From: Leifsonia sp. PS1209
GTDB taxonomy: Bacteria; Actinomycetota; Actinomycetes; Actinomycetales; Microbacteriaceae
Assembly: GCF_012317045.1 (NCBI RefSeq)
Contig: NZ_CP051154.1
Coordinates: forward strand, 2,356,001-2,420,000
Length of the DNA stretch: 64,000 bases
Direction: 5' to 3'
The notes beneath the pieces were generated by a model. That model searched no databases. It had not been told where the DNA came from and worked only from the letters and a program-made list of their open reading frames with translations. Of this stretch, positions 23,977 through 32,393 are shown piece after piece (position 1 is the stretch's first letter; each line of letters starts with the position of its first letter). The position numbers and the translations under genes are program-made.

Positions 23977-26109
23977 ATGACCACCATCACCTCACAGCGG
24001 CAGACGGCCCGCGCGTTCTCGTTCGCGCAGCTCGTCGCGGCGCTCCCCGGAGCGATCCGCAAACTCGACCCGCGCTCGATGTGGCGCAACCCCGTCATGT
24101 TCATCGTGGAGGTCGGCGCTGCGCTGACCACCGTGCTCGCCATCGCGCAGCCGTTCCTCGGCGGTGCGGACAGCGCGGGCGGCCACAGCGCAGGACAGCA
24201 GAACCTCGCGTTCACCTGGGGCATCGCCGTCTGGCTCTGGCTCACCGTGATCTTCGCCAACCTCGCTGAGGCGGTCGCGGAGGGGCGGGGCAAGGCGCAG
24301 GCCGCGAGCCTGCGCGCCACCAGGTCGACCACCGTCGCCAACCGGGTCACCGGCTACGACGAGACCGCAGACCCGGATGCGCTCAGCGCCACGGTCGAGC
24401 AGGTCGCGTCGAGCGAGCTCCGGCTGGGCGACCTCGTGGTGGTCACGGCCGGGGAGCTGATCCCTGGCGACGGCGACATCGTCCGCGGCATCGCGTCGGT
24501 GGACGAGTCGGCCATCACCGGCGAGTCCGCCCCTGTCGTCCGCGAGTCCGGCGGGGACCGGAGCGCGGTCACCGGAGGAACGCGTGTGCTCTCCGACCGC
24601 ATCCTGGTGCGGATCACGAGCAAGCCGGGCGAGACGTTCGTCGACAGGATGATCCGCCTGGTCGAGGGCGCCTCCCGGCAGAAGACACCGAACGAGATCG
24701 CTCTGAACATCCTGCTGGCGAGCCTGTCGATCATCTTCGTGGTGGTCGTGCTCACGCTGGCGCCGGCCGCCGGATACTCGGATGCCGCCCCGACCGTTCC
24801 CGTGCTGATCGCCCTGCTGGTCTGCCTCATCCCGACCACCATCGGCGCGCTCATCTCGGCCATCGGGATCGCCGGCATGGACAGGCTGGTGCAGCGGAAC
24901 GTGCTGGCGATGTCCGGCCGTGCCGTCGAAGCGGCGGGCGACGTGACGACGCTGCTGCTCGACAAGACCGGCACCATCACGTACGGCAACCGCCGCGCGG
25001 CCGAGTTCACGCCGGTCGGCGGAGCGGACAGCATGGAACTGATCCGCGCTGCTGCGCTCTCGTCGCTGAGCGACCCGACCCCCGAGGGCGTCTCCGTGGT
25101 GGCGCTCGCCGGACAGCTCGGCTACAGCCACCAGGGCGACCTGCGCGGCGACATCGTCCCGTTCACCGCCCAGACCAGGATGAGCGGCCTCGACCTCCCG
25201 GACGGCACCAGCGTGCGGAAGGGCGCGGCGAGCGCCGTCGTCTCCTGGGTGCGGGAGTCCTCCTCCGCTGCGCCCGGCGCCCTCCGCGACCTCGACGCCG
25301 CCGTGGAGCGCATCTCGTCCGTCGGTGGAACGCCACTGGCGGTGGCGACCAGGGATGCGAGCGGCGTCGCGACCCTGCTCGGCGTGATCTACCTGAAGGA
25401 CGTCGTGAAGGACGGCCTGGCCGAGCGCTTCGCCGACCTGCGCAGGATGGGTATCCGGACCGTGATGGTCACCGGGGACAACCCGCTGACGGCGAAGGCC
25501 ATCGCCGCGGAGGCCGGGGTCGACGACTTCCTCGCCGAGGCGAAGCCGGAGGACAAGCTGGCGCTGATCCGGCGGGAGCAGGAGGGCGGCAACCTCGTTG
25601 CAATGACCGGCGACGGCACGAACGACGCGCCCGCCCTCGCGCAGGCCGACGTCGGCGTCGCGATGAACACCGGAACGTCGGCGGCGAAGGAGGCGGGCAA
25701 CATGGTCGACCTCGACTCCGACCCGACCAAGCTGATCGACATCGTCCGGATCGGCAAGCAGCTCCTCATCACCCGCGGCGCCCTGACCACGTTCTCCATC
25801 GCGAACGACGTGGCCAAGTACTTCGCGATCATCCCGGCGATGTTCGTCGGCGCGTTCCCCGGGCTCGCTGCGCTCAACATCATGGGGCTGCACTCCCCCG
25901 CGTCCGCGATCCTCTCGGCCGTGATCTTCAACGCCATCGTGATCGTGCTGCTCATCCCGCTCGCCCTGCGCGGCGTGACGTACCGGCCGTCGAAAGCGTC
26001 GGCGCTGCTCGGCCGCAACCTGCTGATCTACGGTCTCGGCGGCATCGTCGCCCCGTTCATCGGCATCAAACTGATCGACCTGCTGGTCGCGCTGATCCCC
26101 GGTTTCTAA
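23977..26109 (+). CDS. kdpB: Potassium-transporting ATPase ATP-binding subunit
   Basis: P-type ATPase subunit that powers potassium uptake. It has 710 residues. Phosphorylated Asp329 lies in DKTGTIT; the actuator motif SAITGES is near residue 180; the P-domain hinge [10 protein letters not shown] is near 546; [14 protein letters not shown] is a conserved Kdp stretch. The stop is followed by a 30-bp spacer and then kdpC. All elements of an active pump are present. Confidence 0.97.
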   Translation: MTTITSQRQTARAFSFAQLVAALPGAIRKLDPRSMWRNPVMFIVEVGAALTTVLAIAQPFLGGADSAGGHSAGQQNLAFTWGIAVWLWLTVIFANLAEAVAEGRGKAQAASLRATRSTTVANRVTGYDETADPDALSATVEQVASSELRLGDLVVVTAGELIPGDGDIVRGIASVDESAITGESAPVVRESGGDRSAVTGGTRVLSDRILVRITSKPGETFVDRMIRLVEGASRQKTPNEIALNILLASLSIIFVVVVLTLAPAAGYSDAAPTVPVLIALLVCLIPTTIGALISAIGIAGMDRLVQRNVLAMSGRAVEAAGDVTTLLLDKTGTITYGNRRAAEFTPVGGADSMELIRAAALSSLSDPTPEGVSVVALAGQLGYSHQGDLRGDIVPFTAQTRMSGLDLPDGTSVRKGAASAVVSWVRESSSAAPGALRDLDAAVERISSVGGTPLAVATRDASGVATLLGVIYLKDVVKDGLAERFADLRRMGIRTVMVTGDNPLTAKAIAAEAGVDDFLAEAKPEDKLALIRREQEGGNLVAMTGDGTNDAPALAQADVGVAMNTGTSAAKEAGNMVDLDSDPTKLIDIVRIGKQLLITRGALTTFSIANDVAKYFAIIPAMFVGAFPGLAALNIMGLHSPASAILSAVIFNAIVIVLLIPLALRGVTYRPSKASALLGRNLLIYGLGGIVAPFIGIKLIDLLVALIPGF

Positions 26110-26139
26110 GGCCGGATCCAGGAAGAGAGAACGACAACC

Positions 26140-26748
26140 ATGAACGGAATGCGTGGCGCGTGGCGCCACTACTGGGTCGCCATCCGGGCGATGATCGTGC
26201 TGACCGTCGCACTCGGGATCGTCTACCCGCTGGTGCTGACCGGCATCGGCCAGGTCGCCTTCCCCGCGCAGGCGAACGGCTCGCTGATCTCGGAGAACGG
26301 CACGACGGTCGGCTCCGCGCTGATCGGGCAGGGCTTCACGGACAAGAAGGGCAACGCGCTCGCGGAGTGGTTCCAGTCTCGGCCGTCCGCCGCGGGCGAC
26401 GGCTACGACGGGGCGGCGTCCTCGGGCAGCAACCTCGGCCCGAACAACCCCGAGCTGCTGAAAGCGGTGAAGGAGCGCACCGCCGCCGTCGCGAAGGACG
26501 ACGGGATCGCCGTCGCCGACGTGCCGATCGACGCGGTGACCGCATCCGGATCCGGGCTCGACCCGCACATCTCGCCCGCGTACGCGCTCGACCAGGTGCA
26601 GCGGGTGGCGCACGCCCGCGGGCTCTCCGTTGCAGCGGTCCGCGCGCTCGTCGAGTCTAAGATTCAGGGACGGGACCTCGGCTATCTGGGCGAGCCCACC
26701 GTGAACGTGCTCCAGCTGAACATCGCACTGGCGAAGATGGACGAGTAG
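26140..26748 (+). CDS. kdpC: Potassium-transporting ATPase subunit C
   Basis: Periplasm-facing assembly subunit of the Kdp complex. It has 202 residues with one N-terminal membrane segment (about 16-38) and an outer domain. Family motifs: GSALIGQGF near residue 63, FQSRPSAAGDGYDGAASSGS near 84 and GSGLDPHISPAYALDQVQRV near 139, all strongly conserved in KdpC. A ribosome site GAGAGA lies 9 nt before the ATG. kdpD begins 5 nt after the stop. Confidence 0.97.
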   Translation: MNGMRGAWRHYWVAIRAMIVLTVALGIVYPLVLTGIGQVAFPAQANGSLISENGTTVGSALIGQGFTDKKGNALAEWFQSRPSAAGDGYDGAASSGSNLGPNNPELLKAVKERTAAVAKDDGIAVADVPIDAVTASGSGLDPHISPAYALDQVQRVAHARGLSVAAVRALVESKIQGRDLGYLGEPTVNVLQLNIALAKMDE

Positions 26749-26753
26749 AAGAA

Positions 26754-29255
26754 ATGCCACGTGGCCACCTGCGGGTGATGCTCGGCGCCGCGCCGGGCGT
26801 CGGCAAGACGTACGCGATGCTCGAAGAAGGCAAGCGGCTGCTGGCGCTCGGCAAGGATGTGGTGGTCGCCGTCGTCGAGACGCACGGCCGCGCGGCGACG
26901 GCCGGCATGCTGGACGGCCTGGAGGTCGTGCCGCGCCGCACCGTCGAGCACCGCGGCGTCGAGCTGACCGAGCTCGACCTGGATGCGGTCATCGCCCGCG
27001 CCCCGCAGCTCGCGCTGGTCGACGAGCTCGCCCACACCAACGCCCCGGGCTCGGAGCACGAGAAGCGCTGGCAGGACGTGGATGCGCTGCTCGCCGCGGG
27101 CATCGACGTGATGTCGACCGTGAACATCCAGCACATCGAGTCGCTGAACGACGTGGTGGAGCAGATCACCGGCGCCCAGCAGCGGGAGACGATCCCGGAT
27201 GCCGTGCTCCGCCGCGCCGACCAGATCGAGGTGGTCGACCTGGCGCCGCAGGCGCTGCGCGACCGGCTCGCCGACGGCGAGGTCTATCCGGCCGCCCGCA
27301 TCGACGCCGCGCTCTCCAACTACTTCCGGCTCGGCAACCTCACCGCACTCCGGGAGCTGGCGCTGCTCTGGCTGGCCGACGAGGTCGACAGCGCGCTGCA
27401 GCAGTACCGGGCCGAGCACGGCATCGCAGGAACCTGGGAGGCCAGGGAGCGCGTGGTGGTCGCGCTCACCGGTGGTCCGGAGGGCGACACCCTGCTGCGC
27501 CGCGGCGCCAGGATCGCCGCACGGTCGGCGGGCGGAGAGCTGCTCGCCGTGCACGTGACCAGCCAGGACGGCCTCCGCGAGGCCACTCCCGGAGCGCTCG
27601 CGGCGCAGCGGGCGCTGGTCGAGCAGCTGGGCGGCAGCTACCACCAGGTGGTCGGCAGCGACATCCCGCGCGCGCTGGTCGAGTTCGCGCGCGGGGAGAA
27701 TGCGACGCAGCTTGTCATCGGCGTCAGTCGTCGCAGCCGCCTCGCCGCGCTGCTGACCGGTCCGGGGATCGGGTCGACCGTGATCAGGGAATCCGGCGAC
27801 ATCGACGTGCACATCGTGTCGCACGCGCGGGCCGGCGGCCGGTTCTCGCTGCCGCGCGTCCGGGGCGGCCTCACCGCTCGGCGGCAGGTCTACGGGTTCG
27901 CGCTCGCCCTCGTCGGCGGTCCGCTACTGACCTGGCTGCTCACCAGCATGCGTTCGTCGGAATCGATGACGAGCGACGTGCTCGCGTATCAGCTGCTGGT
28001 GGTGATCGTCGCGCTCGTCGGCGGCATCTGGCCCGCGCTGTTCGCCGCCCTGCTGTCCGGGATCACCCTCGACTTCTTCTTCGTGGCACCGCTCTACACG
28101 ATCACCATCAGCGAGCCGCTGCACCTGCTTGCGCTGGTGCTCTACCTGGTGATCGCCGCGCTCGTCAGCCTGGTGGTCGACCAGGCCGCCCGCAGGAGCA
28201 GGGCGGCGAAGCGCGCGGCGGCGGAGGCCGAACTGCTCGCGACCGTGGCCGGCGGGGTCATCCGCGGGGAGAACGCGCTGCAGGCGCTGGTCACCCGCAC
28301 CAGGGAGGCGTTCGGGCTCTCCGGGGTGCGCCTGCTCGACGGCGAGGACGTCGTCTCCACCGATGGGGAGCCGTCCGACGACGAGCACACCCAGAGCATC
28401 CCGGTCGGCACCCGCGGAACCCTCGAACTCTCCGGGCGGACACTCGAAGCGGGCGACCGGCGGCTGCTCGCCGCGATCGTCGCCCAGCTCGACGCCGCCC
28501 TGGAGCACCGCGACCTGCAGGCGACGGCCAGCGAACTCGGCCCGCTCGCCCAGGCGGACCGGGTGCGCAGCGCCCTGCTCGCCGCCGTCGGTCACGATCT
28601 CCGTCGCCCCCTCGCCGCGGCGACGGCCGCCGTCACCACCCTCCGGCAGACCGACATCACCCTCGCAGGAGCCGACAGGGATGCGCTGCTCGAGACCGCG
28701 GAGGACAGCCTCGGCAACCTGGCCCAGCTCGTCACCAACCTGCTCGACGTGAGCCGGGTGCAGGCGGGTGTGCTGGCGGTCTCGCTCGCGCCGACCGACA
28801 TCGACGACGTCGTGCCCGCCGCGCTCGACGAGCTGGGCGTCGGTCCGGCCGACGTGGAGCTGGACCTGCCGGACACCCTGCCGCCGGTCGCCGCCGACGG
28901 CGTGCTGCTGCAGCGCGTGCTCGTCAACCTGCTCGGCAACGCCATCCGGTTCAGCCCGGCCGACGCGCGCCCGGTGATCGCGGCCAGCGAGTTCGGCGGC
29001 CGCGTGCAGGTGCGCGTGATCGACCACGGGCCCGGCATCCCCGGCGAGCGCCGCGACGCCGTCTTCGTCCCGTTCCAGCGGCTCGGGGACACCGACAACG
29101 ACACCGGCATCGGGCTGGGACTCGCACTCTCCAAGGGCTTCGTGGAGGGGATGGACGGAACGCTCGAGGTGGAGGACACCCCGGGCGGCGGTTTGACGAT
29201 GGTGGTGGCGCTTCCCGTCGCGTCCACCGTGCAGCACGGAGGAGAGCCAGCGTGA
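26754..29255 (+). CDS. kdpD: KdpD sensor histidine kinase
   Basis: Membrane sensor of potassium limitation and turgor that controls kdp expression through KdpE. Domains in 833 residues: N-terminal KdpD domain with Walker A GAAPGVGKT (about 11-19) and DELAHTNAPGS near 88; a universal-stress-like domain (about 235-355); a block of four membrane segments (about 380-470); a linker with a GAF-like region; HisKA with the phosphorylated His614 in VGHDLRRPLA; and the ATPase domain with NLLGNAIRF, DHGPGIP and GIGLGLAL. Length is slightly below the E. coli protein (894). It ends with a GTGA overlap with kdpE. Confidence 0.96.
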   Translation: MPRGHLRVMLGAAPGVGKTYAMLEEGKRLLALGKDVVVAVVETHGRAATAGMLDGLEVVPRRTVEHRGVELTELDLDAVIARAPQLALVDELAHTNAPGSEHEKRWQDVDALLAAGIDVMSTVNIQHIESLNDVVEQITGAQQRETIPDAVLRRADQIEVVDLAPQALRDRLADGEVYPAARIDAALSNYFRLGNLTALRELALLWLADEVDSALQQYRAEHGIAGTWEARERVVVALTGGPEGDTLLRRGARIAARSAGGELLAVHVTSQDGLREATPGALAAQRALVEQLGGSYHQVVGSDIPRALVEFARGENATQLVIGVSRRSRLAALLTGPGIGSTVIRESGDIDVHIVSHARAGGRFSLPRVRGGLTARRQVYGFALALVGGPLLTWLLTSMRSSESMTSDVLAYQLLVVIVALVGGIWPALFAALLSGITLDFFFVAPLYTITISEPLHLLALVLYLVIAALVSLVVDQAARRSRAAKRAAAEAELLATVAGGVIRGENALQALVTRTREAFGLSGVRLLDGEDVVSTDGEPSDDEHTQSIPVGTRGTLELSGRTLEAGDRRLLAAIVAQLDAALEHRDLQATASELGPLAQADRVRSALLAAVGHDLRRPLAAATAAVTTLRQTDITLAGADRDALLETAEDSLGNLAQLVTNLLDVSRVQAGVLAVSLAPTDIDDVVPAALDELGVGPADVELDLPDTLPPVAADGVLLQRVLVNLLGNAIRFSPADARPVIAASEFGGRVQVRVIDHGPGIPGERRDAVFVPFQRLGDTDNDTGIGLGLALSKGFVEGMDGTLEVEDTPGGGLTMVVALPVASTVQHGGEPA

Positions 29256-29944
29256 GAATCCTGATCGCCGACGACGACCAGCAGATCCTCCGGGCGCTGC
29301 GCATCCTGCTGACCGCCCGCGGCTACGAGGTCAGCGTGGCCACGAACGGGGCGGAGGCGCTCAGCCAGGCCGTCGAGCACCACCCTGACCTGGTGATGCT
29401 CGACCTCGGGATGCCGGAGCTCAACGGCATCGAAGTGATCCAGGGGCTGCGCGGCTGGACGTCCGTACCCATCCTCGTGGTCTCCGGCCGCACGGACTCC
29501 GCCGACAAAGTGGATGCGCTGGACGCCGGCGCGGACGACTATGTCACCAAGCCGTTCGCCGCCGACGAGCTGCTCGCGCGCATCCGGGCGCTGACGAGGC
29601 GGCAGACGCCGTCGACGGACGAACCGGTCGTCACCTTCGGGGACATCGCCGTCGACCTGGCCGCCCGGCAGGTGACCAGGCGCACCGGCGGCGCGGAGGA
29701 GCCCGTGCGGCTGACCCCGACGGAGTGGGCGATCCTCGACGTGCTCGTGCGCAACCCGAGGAGGCTCGTGACCCGGCAGGCGTTGCTGACGCAGGTCTGG
29801 GGGCCGCAGTACACGAGCGACACCGGCTACCTGCGGCTCTACCTGGCGCAGCTGCGCAAGAAGCTGGAACCCGAGCCTGCGCACCCGCGGTATCTGCTGA
29901 CCGAGCCGGGGATGGGCTACCGGTTCGTGCCGGACCCGGACTGA
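29252..29944 (+). CDS. kdpE: KdpE response regulator
   Basis: OmpR/PhoB-type response regulator partner of KdpD. It has 230 residues: receiver domain (1-120) with acidic DDD at 7-9, phosphorylated Asp51 in MLDLGMPE and Lys100 in YVTKPF, then a winged-helix DNA-binding domain with RLTPTEWAILDVLVRNPRRLVTR in pieces near 150-173 and YLRLYLAQLRKKLE near 195. Its likely target is the repeat cluster upstream of kdp at 22026-22079. The 3-prime end overlaps the convergent membrane gene by 28 bp. Confidence 0.96.
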   Translation: MRILIADDDQQILRALRILLTARGYEVSVATNGAEALSQAVEHHPDLVMLDLGMPELNGIEVIQGLRGWTSVPILVVSGRTDSADKVDALDAGADDYVTKPFAADELLARIRALTRRQTPSTDEPVVTFGDIAVDLAARQVTRRTGGAEEPVRLTPTEWAILDVLVRNPRRLVTRQALLTQVWGPQYTSDTGYLRLYLAQLRKKLEPEPAHPRYLLTEPGMGYRFVPDPD

Positions 29945-30321
29945 CCCGGCCGGTTCAGATCGAGCTTCGCCACGGTGGTCGCCGGGTCTGTGTCGTCCAC
30001 CCGGTCCACGATCAGTGCATCCGGTGTGCACTGCCACAGCATCTGCACCGCGCGCACCCCGGCGACGGTGGTGAGCAGCGCGAGTCCCAGCGTCACCGCG
30101 AACGCGGCCACCCAGTAGACGAGGTTGCCGACGGCGCTCTGGAACATGTCGGCGCGGGCGGCGAACTCGAACGAGTCGACGGGAGGCGTCACGAACGACG
30201 GCATGGTGAAGAAGAACCAGACGCAGAACCAGTAGCCGATCGCGACGAGCACGATCACGAGCGCCGTGAGGGCACTCGCCGTCTCGGCGATCCGTCTGGT
30301 GTTCGGCTGCTTCGCTGTCAC
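29917..30321 (-). CDS. Hypothetical two-span membrane protein
   Basis: About 134 residues with two membrane segments (near residues 16-38 and 62-88; ALTALVIVLVAIGYWFCVW and WVAAFAVTLGLALLTTVAG) and a short polar C-terminus. I recognise no family. The start is placed at the GTG at 30321 because the upstream part of the open frame is Pro/Arg-rich and runs towards rnpB; the choice is uncertain. It is downstream of rnpB on the same strand, and its last 28 bp overlap the end of kdpE. Confidence 0.6.
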   Translation of the reverse strand: MTAKQPNTRRIAETASALTALVIVLVAIGYWFCVWFFFTMPSFVTPPVDSFEFAARADMFQSAVGNLVYWVAAFAVTLGLALLTTVAGVRAVQMLWQCTPDALIVDRVDDTDPATTVAKLDLNRPGQSGSGTNR

Positions 30322-30369
30322 CCTGCCTCGATCCGTCCCCTCGAGTATTCCGGTTGGGCATCCCGGTGG

Positions 30370-30757
<388 letters not shown>

Positions 30758-30762
30758 CCTCC

Positions 30763-30768
30763 AGACTA
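30763..30768 (-). promoter_or_regulatory. -10 box of rnpB
   Basis: TAGTCT on the minus strand, about 7 nt before the first paired base region of the RNA and 10 bp after the stop of the upstream gene. Confidence 0.6.
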
Positions 30769-30777
30769 TCGCAGCGG

Positions 30778-31512
30778 CTAGAGCCCGGACTCCTCGTTCC
30801 TGATCAGGATGGCGCCGCTGTCCGGGCAGAGCACGACGTCGTCGTCCGCCGCGCGGCGGATGACGGACAGGTCGGATTCGGTGAGCTTCACGTTGCTGCC
30901 CATCGAGACGCCGCGCACGAGCAGGGCCGCTCCGATGCCGTAGCGGGCGCGCTGCTTCTCGTAGAGCTCGACCAGGTCGGCGGGGATGCCGGACACGATC
31001 GCTTCCCTGTCCTTCGCGAGGGCCGTGCGCTGCGCATCCACCTTCGCCAGCTCGTCGGCCTTCGCCGCCTCCAGCGCCTGGACCCTGCTGTCGAGCTCCG
31101 CGCGCTCCGCCTCGACGGCGGCGAGCGCCGCCTCCTGCTCCTCGACGCGCTCCATCACCGTGAGCTCGATCTCCTCGAGGTCGTCGCGGCGCTTGCCGAG
31201 CGCGGTCAGTTCGGCTTCGAGCGCCTGCACGTCCTTGGTGGAGGAGGTCTGCTGCAGGCGTCCGCTGTCGCGTTCCATGCGCGCCTCGACAACGGCGACA
31301 TCGGATTCGACGCGCTTCAGTTCTGCGCGGGAGTCCTCGAGTTCGCCCGTGCGGGCGATCCAGCGGGTGCGGAGCGCATCCACGTCGGGCTGCAGCGCAG
31401 CGAGCTCGGCGAGCTGCGGGAGGTTCTTGGCGACGTGGTTGAGCTGGTTCAGGCGGGTGTCCGCCGTCTGGAGGCGAAGGAGCTCGTTCTGGTCGGTGGG
31501 GCTGGCTTTCAC
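30778..31512 (-). CDS. Coiled-coil protein with degenerate zinc ribbon
   Basis: A 244-residue relative of the CT398/HP0958-like zinc-ribbon proteins: residues about 10-165 form a long coiled-coil hairpin rich in Glu, Arg and Leu, and the end should be a C4 zinc ribbon. Here only one of the four cysteines remains (DDDVVLCPDSGAILIR); the first CxxC pair is replaced by RGVSMGSN. So it probably no longer binds zinc. Function in actinobacteria is unknown. The start is a GTG at 31512. It lies 43 bp downstream of the Nif3-like gene and is commonly paired with it, so they are probably co-transcribed. Confidence 0.85.
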   Translation of the reverse strand: MKASPTDQNELLRLQTADTRLNQLNHVAKNLPQLAELAALQPDVDALRTRWIARTGELEDSRAELKRVESDVAVVEARMERDSGRLQQTSSTKDVQALEAELTALGKRRDDLEEIELTVMERVEEQEAALAAVEAERAELDSRVQALEAAKADELAKVDAQRTALAKDREAIVSGIPADLVELYEKQRARYGIGAALLVRGVSMGSNVKLTESDLSVIRRAADDDVVLCPDSGAILIRNEESGL

Positions 31513-31555
31513 GGTTGTCCGCTCTCTGTGGATGGCTGGTGTGTGCGGGGCGCGA

Positions 31556-32380
31556 TCACTGGAGGATCGCGAAGTCCCACGGGTCTGTTCTCAGGTCGCT
31601 GACCTCGACGACGCCGCCGGGCAGTTCCCGCCTGAGCTGCTCGGCCGCCGTGTCGAGCCACAGCCACTCGCTCGCCCAGTGGGAGACGTCGAGGAGGGCA
31701 GGCCCCCCTCCGACGGCCGCCTGCTCGCGCGCCTCGGACGCCGGGTGGTGGCGGAGATCTGCGGTGATGTAGACGTCGGCGGCGCGCACCGCGTCCGTGC
31801 CGAGCAGCGAGTCTCCTGCTCCTCCGCAGACGGCGACGGTGCTGACCGGCTGCTGGTAGTCGCCCGCCGCCCGGATGCCGCCCGCTGTGGCGGGCAGGAT
31901 CTCGGCGAGGCGCCGGGCGAGCGCGCCGAGCGTCGTCGGCTCCGCGAGCGTCCCGATCCTGCCGATGCCGGTGTCGCCCGCTCCCCCGGCCGAAGGCGCG
32001 ATCGGCGTCGTGGCGGTGAGCCCGAGCAGCGAAGCGAGCACAGCGGAGGTGCCGTCGGCGACGACGTCGGCGTTGGTGTGCGCCGCGATCAGGGCGCAGT
32101 CCGCCTTGATCAGTCGTGCGAGGATCGCGCCCTTGTATCTGTCCTCCGCCACGCTCGTCACGCCGCGCAGCAGCAGAGGGTGGTGGGTGAGCAGCAGGTC
32201 CGCTCCCCCGTCGACGGCCTCCCCGACGGTCGCGGAGACCGCGTCGACGGCGAGCAGGATACGCTCGATGGGCGCTGCCGGATCTCCGGCGACGAGACCG
32301 GGCGCATCCCATGCCTCTGCTCCGGAGAGCGGCCAGAGCCGCTCGACGGTCTCGCGGACGGAAGCAAGCGTATGGGGCAC
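31556..32380 (-). CDS. Nif3-like dinuclear metal-centre protein
   Basis: A 274-residue member of the NIF3/YbgI/GTP cyclohydrolase I type 2-like family; the true reaction is unsettled. Family metal ligands are visible in LLLTHHPLLLRG (near residue 63), AAHTNADV near 98, and the C-terminal HWASEWLWLD region. The middle holds the usual insertion of about 100 residues. The start is placed at the GTG at 32380, giving MPHTLASV, because a TAGGCT box lies 7 nt upstream; the longer open frame overlaps the permease. It is upstream of the coiled-coil gene. Confidence 0.9.
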   Translation of the reverse strand: MPHTLASVRETVERLWPLSGAEAWDAPGLVAGDPAAPIERILLAVDAVSATVGEAVDGGADLLLTHHPLLLRGVTSVAEDRYKGAILARLIKADCALIAAHTNADVVADGTSAVLASLLGLTATTPIAPSAGGAGDTGIGRIGTLAEPTTLGALARRLAEILPATAGGIRAAGDYQQPVSTVAVCGGAGDSLLGTDAVRAADVYITADLRHHPASEAREQAAVGGGPALLDVSHWASEWLWLDTAAEQLRRELPGGVVEVSDLRTDPWDFAILQ

Positions 32381-32393
32381 GGGATAGAGCCTA
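32381..32393 (-). promoter_or_regulatory. -10 box overlapping a stop codon (Nif3-like)
   Basis: TAGGCT (32393 to 32388) lies 7 nt before the GTG at 32380; its first three bases are the TAG stop of the upstream permease gene. Confidence 0.55.

Noticed and set aside
23992..26760. A 922-residue open frame on the minus strand opposite kdpB and kdpC
   Set aside because: It is a codon-phase shadow in very GC-rich DNA: composition is Arg/Asp/Gly-rich with no family motif, and the plus strand carries clear kdpB and kdpC.
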